Part shown: in pieces, positions 55,001 through 61,617 of the stretch | Layout of the letters: each line of letters begins with the position of its first letter | Position numbering within the stretch: the first letter of the stretch is position 1 | Made by a program: the position numbers and the translations under genes | Assembly: GCF_003614885.1 (NCBI RefSeq) | Contig: NZ_QZMS01000007.1 | Location: forward strand, 620,001-684,000 | Reading direction: 5' to 3' | From: Photobacterium salinisoli | GTDB lineage: Bacteria; Pseudomonadota; Gammaproteobacteria; Enterobacterales; Vibrionaceae | Length of the DNA stretch: 64,000 nt | Notes under the pieces: generated by a model | The model's database searches: none | What the model was told of the DNA's origin: nothing | Seen by the model: the letters and a program-made list of their open reading frames with translations, nothing else

Positions 55001-56458
55001 GGTAAGCTGGTCGCGCTCAATATCGACAAGAAAACCTCCAAAAACGGCACTGAAGCGTCGGTCGACAGGCAGTTGCGCTATTTCCACAGTGATGCGCTGG
55101 GCAGTGCTGATCTCATCACAGATATCTGGGGCAATGTGGTCGATCGCCGCAATTTTGATGCTTGGGGCAAAGAGCGGGATTTTGTGTGGGAGACAGATAA
55201 GTCGTTTGTACAGCAGGCCTTAATGGCCAACCGGGGCTACACCGGCCATGAACAGGTGGATGAAGTGGACTTGATCCACATGAATGGCCGCATGTATGAC
55301 GCGACCCTGGGCCGATTTATCAGCGCAGACACCTTTATTCAGGCACCGAGCAATAGTCAGTCATTTAACCGTTATAGTTATGTGCTGAGTAACCCAATGA
55401 AGTACAACGATCCAAGCGGACATTTCTTTAAGAAGTTGTTTAAAACAATTAAGAAGTACTGGCGGGTTATTGCTGCTGTTGTGATCTCTGTAGTTACATA
55501 TGGAGCTGCAACAGGTTGGGCTGCAGCTTGGTTAGCTGGTACGGCATTAGCTGGAAGCCAGATTGCTATCGGTGCAATTGCAGGTGCAATCACCGGGTTT
55601 GCAGCAGGCGTTGTTTCAACAGGAAGTTTTAAAGGTGGGTTAAGAGGCGCTCTAACTGGGGCTGCATTTGGGGCTCTTGGTGGTTCTTTTACAGATTTCA
55701 ATGTCACAAGTGCGGCAGCTCAAATGGCAGCACATGGTGTTGCTGGTGGTACCTTATCTGTTTTACAAGGCGGAGATTTTGGTACAGGCTTTCTGAGTGC
55801 AGCGGTCATGAAGGGGGCAGGTAAAATAGGAACTTCAAACGCATTTGCTCGTATTACAGTCCAAAGCTTAGTGGGTGGAACAGTATCAAAACTTACTGGT
55901 GGGAAGTTTGCTAATGGTGCAGTGACTTCTGCAATTCAGTTTATTGTGAATGAACTAGGCAGAAGTCCTCAAGATTTTACTAGTAGAATGAAAAAAGGTC
56001 TAAGTATAGCTAAAGAATTTTTTATGGGCGGAAATGCATCTACTTCACTAAGACAGCATATAGATGTTGCAGCTGGTGCAGATCCAATTACTCGTTGGTT
56101 TAGAGATAACGGAGACTTTTCAGTTGATATTGATGGATGTTTGGGTCCTTGTATCAATTTAGAAGGAGAATCGACTTATCAATATGGCTTATCAGGTTCT
56201 GCTGGTTTGGGGACTTCATGGGGTGTTGGACTATCCGGTGGAGTAGGCAGCGATCTGACACTTTATAACTCTGTGACTAATACAGCAGTCAATGATGAGA
56301 TGAGCTTTTATAGGAATTTTTCTGTACAACTAGGGCCAATTGGCTTTTCTACAACGAAATTTGATCTCAATGGTCATTTAAATACTAACGTAGAAATGAA
56401 GTTAAGGTTTCCTGGTGGTATTGGTGTCTGGGGTGGATCGGGAGTTAAGGCATGGTAA
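49034..56458 (+). CDS. Giant SpvB/Tc-type RHS-repeat protein, probable polymorphic toxin
   Basis: A 2474-residue protein. Order: Sec signal peptide (1-18); SpvB/TcaC-like N-terminal domain (about 20-110, VDSGAAMYQIPLQLPEGRGG); seven Trp-rich repeats with acidic DxNxDG loops (about 310-650, each like WWLDLNKDGKQDYCR); TcdB-middle-like part (about 660-760); RHS/YD repeats (about 1100-1510 and 1765-2050); a predicted coiled-coil insert (about 1520-1755); RHS core end (GRFISADTFI...DPSGH, to about 2126); glycine/alanine-rich hydrophobic linker (about 2140-2300); and an unrecognised terminal module (about 2310-2474). RHS shells encapsulate a C-terminal toxin; the toxin activity here is unknown. 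Base composition is more AT-rich than its neighbours. Confidence 0.88.
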   Translation: MRRFMLALLILFVPFSYASTVGSLPGELLVDSGAAMYQIPLQLPEGRGGNTPQLSISYSSQGSGYSALGPGFSLSGLSAISRCGSTIGTDGFKRSPNYTHEDNFCLDGSRLISVSGQRGKSGSSYKTEIDQYSQITLSGDSLGTSSQFIVKTKSGDVLTYKNDLDNLVWLLAESTDTTKKNIIKYSYTSNNLIRQIVYDAYTVDFTYQANTSSLQNGLISKVNGKVKSQYEKLSKVSIAINGKVKNYYHLSYTGADFSSNTPTRLASVQYCSANETCLPKTNFHWNGNSAYSLNHSFAIKVPNWSTGGLSDGAWVDVDADKKLDYCQKYSRITTDGVYDINPKRIDCRLGNGSSFTHNLNYKDASESWWLDVNNDGKTEYCALSGSNLHCSNFSASSVNSFSIHIGSWGTDKNRRWWIDLNGDNRIDFCRSDGSLLRCSINKDGRSFYEKKFNISNWGDIKRTWWADIDGNGFPDYCRSVADSGNGGTLRCDLFNGDRISATKDIHIDDWGYDDRRWWTDLNGDGASDYCRAVGDKSGANSRLRCSLGSVGKVSELKTGFEVANFDWGYSDKRWWLDLNKDGKQDYCRAVGDHPNTYMRCSSMKSGSSWVDYTYKVGDWGYRDKNWFVDTNSDGNVEYCRHVGDKSGTNSYIRCSENTTIKPSPNLFTGVTNGLGHYSSVSFTTLFDGQVYHKNALYPGDKRKLNYQFPKLNAYGPMYIVKQLKSENGAGSNRFNTYDFTYGSASYDLLGHGFSGFKWIQQKEKNDGQLTRVRETYYNTEFPLNGTVKESREYFGNKSVLLNESVTEFSNSISLTGSHYEQQISETVSLTPLFGKVELLSTEETHKYEMYRVNGKDYLKAPDKFIPIHGDVMIPVVIPSHEYYEFSKTGAYSYDKNGNPTHFASVKGLSAAEIEQLRPLMQGPADATYVISASGTASNGHGYQTLTKTVNKLSTARVYQVEQKKTIEQSYDLNSQLVSTVITEHADIDKFGNVGKVTVSTTAKNPLTQTDETFTKQTKSLFKNDTAKWHLGRLLESEVVHTDAKGETEVRKASFEYDSTTGLLIKEVSAAGSPLALTTTYTRNDEGVVESSLISGFAGNGGISQRSSSVKKTYAGDFVTVINTNTLGQSSTQTIDRFNNSVIVKDSNGLIAATYYDDFGREVKKEVLKGTAAQLSTSVQYLPASHSQCSSLKPNNQIVYCVVTKSDGGGEAKQFFDKFKREWRTATLAVGGKRWIIKDTFYNAKNQIVKVSRPYYQGDTPQYSNTIYDALGRIQSVSEPGPAGKGDVYASYVYEPLKVTETDALGRKKTTFTNAMGWVIQVDQPLSASVKNQYTPTGNLSMATGAGGATIVNTYDDLGNKTSTRDPDLGFWQYEYDSFGNLLKQTDAKGQSVIMQYDALNRIVKRVDEKLIVENQQPKSEFTESKWYYDSYGGETWQGALIRSEAPGYLKKLSYTSFGQLRKEEIFTADHTFAREFEYDKFGRMVKDVRPNNFTLEHEYDAVTGALTGVYGAPSQFKLDFNPAEYNQVIKPLLAEALAKASDYVNKSKELQNQAITYNQRREEFNSLLDQVKNVSGGTSDIYNQVNHKTLTVYRDSAGDIYLEVPDNFILIHNDVSIPIITPPSYHLKLVDGQLSKVSLADWTSKVSSLEATGESAFFGDYNNDGVYDLTRLAISKAMPQIYDSLVSKYFQRLNQLASEIQRLEYVEDHTRMQATTYAAAAAQLVTLTKQTLLVASRYENLSEQNQVQYEQLTDLTEQQINKNRVYYWKLNSLDAEGRITAESYGNGLFNQYDYNEGNGQLQNISTHQGKKAKRLLHYRYDAMDNVTLREDIMTGISETYTYDALDRLKTNKIIDTIGANRDNPLFNKTYSVDYGVNGNITYKSDVGHYAYQDKQHVHAVTSAGDRTYQYDLNGNMLEGDGRVFEWSSFNKPTKITRGDSWAAFSYGPDRARYLKTNNKGDKTWYLGKAYERIDYSNGDVEHKQFINAGGKLVALNIDKKTSKNGTEASVDRQLRYFHSDALGSADLITDIWGNVVDRRNFDAWGKERDFVWETDKSFVQQALMANRGYTGHEQVDEVDLIHMNGRMYDATLGRFISADTFIQAPSNSQSFNRYSYVLSNPMKYNDPSGHFFKKLFKTIKKYWRVIAAVVISVVTYGAATGWAAAWLAGTALAGSQIAIGAIAGAITGFAAGVVSTGSFKGGLRGALTGAAFGALGGSFTDFNVTSAAAQMAAHGVAGGTLSVLQGGDFGTGFLSAAVMKGAGKIGTSNAFARITVQSLVGGTVSKLTGGKFANGAVTSAIQFIVNELGRSPQDFTSRMKKGLSIAKEFFMGGNASTSLRQHIDVAAGADPITRWFRDNGDFSVDIDGCLGPCINLEGESTYQYGLSGSAGLGTSWGVGLSGGVGSDLTLYNSVTNTAVNDEMSFYRNFSVQLGPIGFSTTKFDLNGHLNTNVEMKLRFPGGIGVWGGSGVKAW

Positions 56459-56736
56459 CAGCTATTTTTATTGTTGGTTTTATTTTAACAATTATTCTTG
56501 CATTTCGAGGTGTTATTTTAGCTAACATTTTAAAGCATGATATTGGATTGAAAAAAGGCACTATTGAAGTGTATTACATTATTCAGGTTGAAGCTTTTTC
56601 TAAGGGAGAGTCAGTTTTTGATTTGAAAGAAGAAAGTAGGAAAAGACTTTACAGAAGCTGTGTGAAAAACATAAGGATCATGTACATCATAATTTTTATA
56701 ATGGTTGCTTCTATATTTATTGGTCAAACTTTTTAA
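56452..56736 (+). CDS. Small two-helix membrane protein, candidate immunity protein
   Basis: A 94-residue protein with a membrane helix at each end (VTAIFIVGFILTIILAFRGVILANIL and IRIMYIIIFIMVASIFIGQTF) and a charged middle. Its ATG lies within the last seven bases of the RHS gene, so translation is coupled. Position directly after a polymorphic toxin C-terminus is the classical place for the cognate immunity gene, and an inner-membrane immunity protein would suit a membrane-acting toxin. Function is inferred from position only. Confidence 0.6.
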   Translation: MVTAIFIVGFILTIILAFRGVILANILKHDIGLKKGTIEVYYIIQVEAFSKGESVFDLKEESRKRLYRSCVKNIRIMYIIIFIMVASIFIGQTF

Positions 56737-56754
56737 GGTGCTCAAGGTTTTATT

Positions 56755-57084
56755 ATGAGAAAATTATTTTTTAGCATGTTAGCTCTGTTGTCACTATCAG
56801 CCCACGCCAACTACCACTGCACCGGCGAAGTGAAACATTTTGGTGTTGATAGGTCAAACCTATTGGTCAGTAACGGCTTTGGCGTCCACAAGTTGTGTAA
56901 TGTATCCGAAGAGTATTGTAAGGCATGGTTATCTGCTGCTCTGTCAGCCAAAATGTCAAACCGGAAGGTGACTATTTATTACGAACACCCGTCAGTATCA
57001 GGTAGCCAAAACGGCAGTCGCTGCAATGAAATTGGTGACTGGGTGGTGCCAGATGATAGCGTTTACTATTTCCAAGTATATTAA
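56755..57084 (+). CDS. Small exported protein, family member 1
   Basis: A 109-residue protein with a signal peptide (MRKLFFSMLALLSLSAHA, 1-18) and four further cysteines that could form disulphides. The mature part begins NYHCTGEVKHFGVDRSNLLV and later has AALSAKMSNRKVTIYYEHP. The same pattern (G-x-V/I near the start, an Ala-rich helix, then K-x-V-x-I/V-x-Y/W, a Cys and a Trp) recurs in the next two genes, so they look like a diverged family. No known family recognised. It may be an immunity or accessory protein of the RHS locus. Confidence 0.65.
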   Translation: MRKLFFSMLALLSLSAHANYHCTGEVKHFGVDRSNLLVSNGFGVHKLCNVSEEYCKAWLSAALSAKMSNRKVTIYYEHPSVSGSQNGSRCNEIGDWVVPDDSVYYFQVY

Positions 57085-57116
57085 ATAATCATATTGATAA
57101 TATTCGAGAGCAAAAA

Positions 57117-57455
57117 ATGAATAAAAAATATGCAAGTTTGGTCAAGGGGTTATTGATTGCAGCTGGGTTTCTGAGCGCACCGTTCGCCAGTGCAGGTGTA
57201 CTGTGTGAAGGAAAAATTGAAAATATATACAAGTGGTCAGACAGACAAACGTTGTCTATTCAGGTAGCTACACCTGAAGGTGTGACGAACTGGATTCGGA
57301 TGCCAACCAAGTCGGATGAATCGATGGCGTTAACGGCATTTGCCAGTGGGAAAGTTGTTCGGGTTCGCTGGGAAGGTGATTTAAATTTCACCCAATGTAT
57401 TGATGGATGGCCAGATAATACCGAATTTGAAGGCTGGTGGCTGATTAAGGGCTAA
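57117..57455 (+). CDS. Small exported protein, family member 2
   Basis: A 112-residue protein with a signal peptide (about 1-26, ending FASA) and the family pattern: VLCEGKIENIYKWSDRQTLSIQV, then LTAFASGKVVRVRWEGD, then a Cys and Trp-rich end (CIDGWPDNTEFEGWWLIKG). Two cysteines may form a disulphide. It lies 32 bases after member 1. Function unknown. Confidence 0.65.
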   Translation: MNKKYASLVKGLLIAAGFLSAPFASAGVLCEGKIENIYKWSDRQTLSIQVATPEGVTNWIRMPTKSDESMALTAFASGKVVRVRWEGDLNFTQCIDGWPDNTEFEGWWLIKG

Positions 57456-57494
57456 CACTTTGGTTTTTTCACGTTAAGTTGGTTGGAGAATAAA

Positions 57495-57830
57495 ATGAAA
57501 AAATGGAATAGATTTTTGCTTGTTGCGTTGTCGCTTTTATCTTTTAGTTCACATGCGGTATACAACGCAAATATGACTGGCGTAGTAACGCAAGTATTAA
57601 CTTACACGGATGGCAATCAGATTTATTTTTTGCTGAAGAATCAGCCAACATCACACCCCAGTTGCAAGCCTGAGTTGTTCGCCATTGACGCGAGCACACC
57701 TGGTGAAACCCGGCACCAGGTACTGTCACGGTTGCTAACTGCTTATGCAACCGGTAAACCCGTGAATATCGGTTACGACAAAGAAGGGGATTGTGCGCAT
57801 ACCTGGATACGCGTTCATCGGGTCGGGTAA
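57495..57830 (+). CDS. Small exported protein, family member 3
   Basis: A 111-residue protein with a signal peptide (about 1-21, ending SSHA) and NMTGVVTQVLTYTDGNQIYFLL, then SRLLTAYATGKPVNIGYDKE, then CAHTWIRVHRVG. The start is set at ATG 57495, which follows GGAGAATAAA; the frame is open four codons further. Its last 28 codons and terminator are repeated at 48241-48380. Last gene of the RHS group. Confidence 0.7.
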   Translation: MKKWNRFLLVALSLLSFSSHAVYNANMTGVVTQVLTYTDGNQIYFLLKNQPTSHPSCKPELFAIDASTPGETRHQVLSRLLTAYATGKPVNIGYDKEGDCAHTWIRVHRVG

Positions 57831-57882
57831 TTGTTCGTTTTTATAAAAATGGCTGTCACTGATACTGATGGCCATTTTTTAT
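57744..57882 (+). repeat. Direct repeat, right copy (flanks the RHS island)
   Basis: Intact counterpart of 48241-48380, containing the 3' end of family member 3 and its terminator. Confidence 0.85.
57848..57880 (+). terminator. Terminator of the RHS-locus small genes
   Basis: AATGGCTGTCA, 7-base loop, TGATGGCCATT with two G-T pairs, then a T run. Confidence 0.8.
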
Positions 57883-58044
57883 GTCTGACGCTCAATCTCT
57901 CCGTTTCACCAGCATGAAAAAACATTCCTACCAGCTCCCTAGAGAAAGCATTGCCAGCCTGGCGGTTTAGTGTTGATATGGTTGTCATCGTGTGACTTAC
58001 ACGAGTGTAATTGTCTGTTGTGGCACTAAAAAGGAGCGTTTCTG

Positions 58045-59001
58045 TTGAATCCGAACTATAAAGCAAGCGCGATTCTGGTGCTGACGACTATGCTCGCGGC
58101 CATCGGGTGGATTTTCTCCAAAGAGACGCTGCAGGGCTTGCCGCCGTTTCTGTTTATTGGCATGCGATTTATGCTCGCTTCACTGTGCCTGCTGCCGTTT
58201 TGTTATGCAGCGTTCAGGCGCACCACGCTGAAAACCATCGGTTTTTCCGCCCTGGTGGGGGTGTTGCTGGGTGTGGCCATGATGTGCTGGATCCATGCCA
58301 TGTCCAATACGGAAGCCTTAGCGGAAGGGGCGTTTATTGCCAGTTTGTCAATGCTGTTTGTGCCGGTTGTCGCCTGGGTGCTCTTCAGGCAGAAACCGCC
58401 GCGTGCCTTCTGGCTTTCTATGCCGGTCGCGGTGGCGGGTATGGCGTTGTTGTCGCTGTCCGGCGGCTGGCAGCAGTCTGACAGTCAGATCTGGTTTGCC
58501 GCCTGTGCCTTTATGCTGGCCATTCACTTCAACGTGAACAGCCGGTTTGCCCAGCAGATACCGATACTGTTACTGGCCTGCATTCAGTTATTTGTCACTG
58601 GCTTGTTGTCGTTGACTATGTCTTTGACTGTCGAACAAATACCGACTCACGTGCCGGTGACTATTTGGGGCTGGTTCGCACTCAGTACTTTGCTGGCAAC
58701 CAGTCTACGTTACGTGCTGCAAACGGTCGGGCAAAAACAGATCACTGCCTCGAATGCGGCATTGATCATGTTGCTGGAGCCTGTGTGGACAGCGACGCTC
58801 AGCGTGCTGTGGTACGGTGAAGTATTCACGCTCAACAAAGCGCTGGGATGTCTGCTGATTTTGTCGTCTCTGATATTGTACCGCGTGGGATCCCGGCCTT
58901 TTCGGGCAGCGCGGCGGGTGAGTGTTATTGAAAGCGCCAGTATTGGCTTTACTGACTCATCAGATGAGGTGCTGGCAGGCAGTAAGAAGAGTGATAAGTA
59001 G
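58045..59001 (+). CDS. EamA/DMT-family transporter
   Basis: A 318-residue protein with about ten helices in two EamA repeats (ILVLTTMLAAIGWIFSKETLQGLPPFLFIGMRFMLASLCLLPF; then NAALIMLLEPVWTATLSVLWYGE, typical of the second repeat). The start is TTG at 58045, with AAGGAG eight bases upstream. It is a drug/metabolite exporter type; the substrate is unknown. It stands alone, followed by a bidirectional terminator. Confidence 0.88.
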   Translation: MNPNYKASAILVLTTMLAAIGWIFSKETLQGLPPFLFIGMRFMLASLCLLPFCYAAFRRTTLKTIGFSALVGVLLGVAMMCWIHAMSNTEALAEGAFIASLSMLFVPVVAWVLFRQKPPRAFWLSMPVAVAGMALLSLSGGWQQSDSQIWFAACAFMLAIHFNVNSRFAQQIPILLLACIQLFVTGLLSLTMSLTVEQIPTHVPVTIWGWFALSTLLATSLRYVLQTVGQKQITASNAALIMLLEPVWTATLSVLWYGEVFTLNKALGCLLILSSLILYRVGSRPFRAARRVSVIESASIGFTDSSDEVLAGSKKSDK

Positions 59002-59027
59002 CAGCTGTCATTAACCGTGAAACAGTA

Positions 59028-59052
59028 AAAGGGCCATCACTGATGGCCCTTT
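59028..59052. terminator. Bidirectional terminator
   Basis: AAAGGGCCATC, loop ACT, GATGGCCCTTT: a perfect 11-bp stem between the convergent EamA and GlcG-like genes, with A and T runs on the two sides. Confidence 0.85.
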
Positions 59053-59076
59053 GCATAACGAACGGGGTATCGCTGA

Positions 59077-59517
59077 TTACTCCACGACTTCCACTTCGTC
59101 CGGCAGCAGGTTCGCCGCTTTGATGCCTGCGATGGCACACAGCTCATCCAGTTCGGATAAGTCTCCGCTGATACCAACGGCACCCAGCAGGCAGTTATCG
59201 CTGCCGCGGATCAGTACGCCACCCGGTACCGGCAGCAGGTTACCTTCGGCCAGCACATTGACGGCTGACATGAACGCAGGGCGCTGCTGGGCATCAAGGG
59301 CGAGTTTACGGGAAGAACAACCCAATGCCAGGGCTCCCCAGGCTTTGGCGATGGCAATTTCAGGACGGAGCATACTGGAGCCATCCTGACGTTGCAGTGA
59401 AATGAGTTTACCGCCGCTGTCGAGGACAGCCACAGTAAGAGGTGCAGCACCTTTGGTCAGGGCAGTGCTGAATGCGCCCTTGGTAATTACCAGTGCTTCG
59501 TCCAGTGTTAAGCTCAT
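59077..59517 (-). CDS. GlcG/HbpS-family protein
   Basis: A 146-residue GlcG/HbpS-like (DUF336) protein: MSLTLDEALVITKGAFSTALTKGAAPLTVAVLDSGGKLISLQRQDGSS and GNLLPVPGGVLIRG are typical. The start is ATG 59517, with GGAGG upstream; the frame runs six codons further. Members occur beside glycolate/glyoxylate genes (glcG) and bind haem or cofactors in some cases; the role is unclear. It lies downstream of aceB on the same strand, so probably in the same unit. Confidence 0.85.
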   Translation of the reverse strand: MSLTLDEALVITKGAFSTALTKGAAPLTVAVLDSGGKLISLQRQDGSSMLRPEIAIAKAWGALALGCSSRKLALDAQQRPAFMSAVNVLAEGNLLPVPGGVLIRGSDNCLLGAVGISGDLSELDELCAIAGIKAANLLPDEVEVVE

Positions 59518-59559
59518 AGTGATCCCTCCGATCAAGAATTAATTGACTAACTTTTTGAG

Positions 59560-59583
59560 CGGCAGCCGGTTAGCCGACTGCCG
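59560..59583. repeat. Inverted repeat between aceB and the GlcG-like gene
   Basis: CGGCAGCCGG, loop TTAG, CCGACTGCCG: ten-base arms with one mismatch in a 189-base gap. No T tract, so an attenuating or processing hairpin is possible. Confidence 0.4.
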
Positions 59584-59706
59584 GGTATGTTGTGTATGTG
59601 CCACCAATCCATGCTCGGTGGGCGGCTTTACTCCTAAAATGTCATTCAAGATGATGACTGGAAGTAAACGTCTCTACCGCCCTGGGAAATCCCCCTGAGC
59701 TGACAA

Positions 59707-61326
59707 TCAGCCTACCAACAGCGGGTAGCTTGGCAATGTCAGGAATGGTGCAAATTCGTCTGATGTTGACAGTTCATCAAACAGTTTGGCCGCATCGTCA
59801 AAACGACGATTCTGGCTGTTGTCCGTTTGTTCAAGCTTGAGGCTGTCCACTTCCTGTTGCAGCCATTGGCGGAACAGTTCTGCAGTGAACAACTGGCCAT
59901 CGTCCAGCGTGACGCCGTGGTGAATCCACTGCCAGATATTGGCGCGCGAGATTTCTGCGGTTGCTGCGTCTTCCATCAGACCATGGATTGGCACGCAGCC
60001 AAGCCCGCGGATCCAGGCTTCGATATACAGCAAAGCGATACGCACATTCTTACGGACGCCGGCTTCATTGCGGTGGCCTTCACAAGGTGCCAGCAGATCT
60101 GCTGCTGTGATGTCGTTGGCGGCAGATGGCAGATAATCAAGCTGATTTGGTTTACCGCCAAGACGCTGGTTAAACACTGTCATTGCGGTATCAACCAGAC
60201 CAGGGTGGGCTACCCAGGTGCCGTCGTGACCATTGCTGGACTCGCGCTCTTTGTCTTCGATGACTTTTTCCAGAACCTGCTTCATTTCTTCAGGATCTTT
60301 GCTTGGAATAAAGGCAGACATACCACCCATTGCCAGCGCGCCACGCTGGTGGCAGGTTGCAATCAGCAACTGGCTGTATGCTGTCAGGAAAGGCTGCGCC
60401 ATGGTCACATCGTGACGGTCGGGCAGAATGCGGTCTTTGTGTTGTTTCAGGGTTTTGATATAGCTGAAGATGTAATCCCAGCGACCGCAGTTCATGGCAA
60501 CAATGTAATCGCGCATGGCGTACAGGATTTCATCCATTTCGAAAACGGCTGGTAGGGTTTCAATCAGCACGGTTGCTTTGATGGTTCCAGTTTGTGCACC
60601 GAAGTAGTTTTCAGTAAAACGGAACACATCGGCCCACCATTGGCCTTCTTCCATTGACTCCAGCTTTGGCAGGTAATAGTAAACACCCAAGCCTTTGTCA
60701 GCGCGTGTCTGGTAGTTATGGAAGAAATACAAGCCGAAATCCATCAGACAGCCAGGAATAGACTTACCCTGATACTGAATGTGCTGCTCTGGCAGGTGCA
60801 GACCGCGAGGACGGGCAATCAGCAGGGCCGGATCATCATTCAGTACATATTCTTTCTGACGCTTGTCGTCGAAATAGCGCATCTCGCCCAGGTTGGCATC
60901 ACGCAGGTTGATCTGGCCTTGTACCATGTTGTCCCAGCTCGGCGCAGTGGCATCCTCGAAACAACACATAAAGACTTTTGCGCCTGAGTTCAGTGCATTA
61001 ATCACCATCTTGCGATCAACCGGACCCGTAATTTCCACCCGGCGATCCTGTAAAGGAGCAGGGATATCAGCAATGCGCCAGCTTTTATCATTTCTGATAT
61101 CGGCTGTGTCGGCCCTGAAACCAGGCAGTTTGCCATTATCGAATTCACGCTGACGTGTTTCACGGCGGGCAAGCAGATCGTCCAGACGGCCTGAAAACTG
61201 ACTGACAAGTGCCGTCAGAAACGCCATGGCATCGTCGTTCAGGATAGCCTGATAGTCGGGTGACAGTGAACCAACGGCGAGCTGTAGGGAATCGGCTTGT
61301 GCCTCTTGATGTTGTTGGGTATCCAA
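59707..61326 (-). CDS. aceB: Malate synthase A
   Basis: A 539-residue isoform A malate synthase. It has PVDRKMVINALNSGAKVFMCCFEDATAPSWDNMVQGQINLRDA, then RPRGLHLPEQH, ATVLIETLPAVFEMDEILYAMRDY, and GKPNQLDYLPSAANDITAADLLAPCEGHRNEAGVRKNVRIALLYIEAWIRGLGCVPIHGLMEDAATAEISRANIWQW. It condenses glyoxylate with acetyl-CoA. The start is TTG 61326 with AAGGAG upstream. No isocitrate lyase lies next to it; with gcl divergent, it probably serves glyoxylate from purine degradation. Confidence 0.95.
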   Translation of the reverse strand: MDTQQHQEAQADSLQLAVGSLSPDYQAILNDDAMAFLTALVSQFSGRLDDLLARRETRQREFDNGKLPGFRADTADIRNDKSWRIADIPAPLQDRRVEITGPVDRKMVINALNSGAKVFMCCFEDATAPSWDNMVQGQINLRDANLGEMRYFDDKRQKEYVLNDDPALLIARPRGLHLPEQHIQYQGKSIPGCLMDFGLYFFHNYQTRADKGLGVYYYLPKLESMEEGQWWADVFRFTENYFGAQTGTIKATVLIETLPAVFEMDEILYAMRDYIVAMNCGRWDYIFSYIKTLKQHKDRILPDRHDVTMAQPFLTAYSQLLIATCHQRGALAMGGMSAFIPSKDPEEMKQVLEKVIEDKERESSNGHDGTWVAHPGLVDTAMTVFNQRLGGKPNQLDYLPSAANDITAADLLAPCEGHRNEAGVRKNVRIALLYIEAWIRGLGCVPIHGLMEDAATAEISRANIWQWIHHGVTLDDGQLFTAELFRQWLQQEVDSLKLEQTDNSQNRRFDDAAKLFDELSTSDEFAPFLTLPSYPLLVG

Positions 61327-61617
61327 TTGCGTCTCCTTAGAACAAACGGTCTATCGTTTTGTATACATTTTATAATTTTCCTATTATCTATAACCTATAT
61401 GGGCGTATCAGGTAAAGTGGTTTTTATCACTATGTAAATCTGATGTTGTTTTTATGTATCGCTGATTTTGCGCATAACTTACTGTTATTTAAATAAATAG
61501 TAAGCTACCGATACATTAAGTTTGTTTTAAATCGTAACAGCCCCCTTGCTAAGATCAATTATGTATGTCTAGAATACAATCATACACAACATTGTATACA
61601 ATTATGCAGGAGGCAGT
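61327..61617. promoter_or_regulatory. Divergent control region, aceB / gcl
   Basis: A 291-base gap with a TTGTATACAT near-site at 61359-61368 next to aceB and a perfect ATTGTATACAAT at 61591-61602 next to gcl. Half-sites such as AATACAAT occur between them. A single repressor could control both directions. Confidence 0.6.
61591..61602. promoter_or_regulatory. ATTGTATACAAT operator before gcl
   Basis: A perfect 12-base palindrome 15 bases before the gcl start and just upstream of its AGGAGG ribosome site; a bound repressor here would block transcription or elongation. Identical to the sites before puuE and azgA. Confidence 0.7.

Noticed and set aside
54296-55087. A 263-codon antisense frame within the RHS gene
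   Set aside because: It lies fully opposite conserved YD repeats and has the Ile/Val-rich composition of a shadow frame.
48241-57882. Transposon or integron as the source of the 140-base repeat
   Set aside because: No transposase, integrase, terminal inverted repeat or attC-like element is seen; the repeat contains part of a gene and its terminator.
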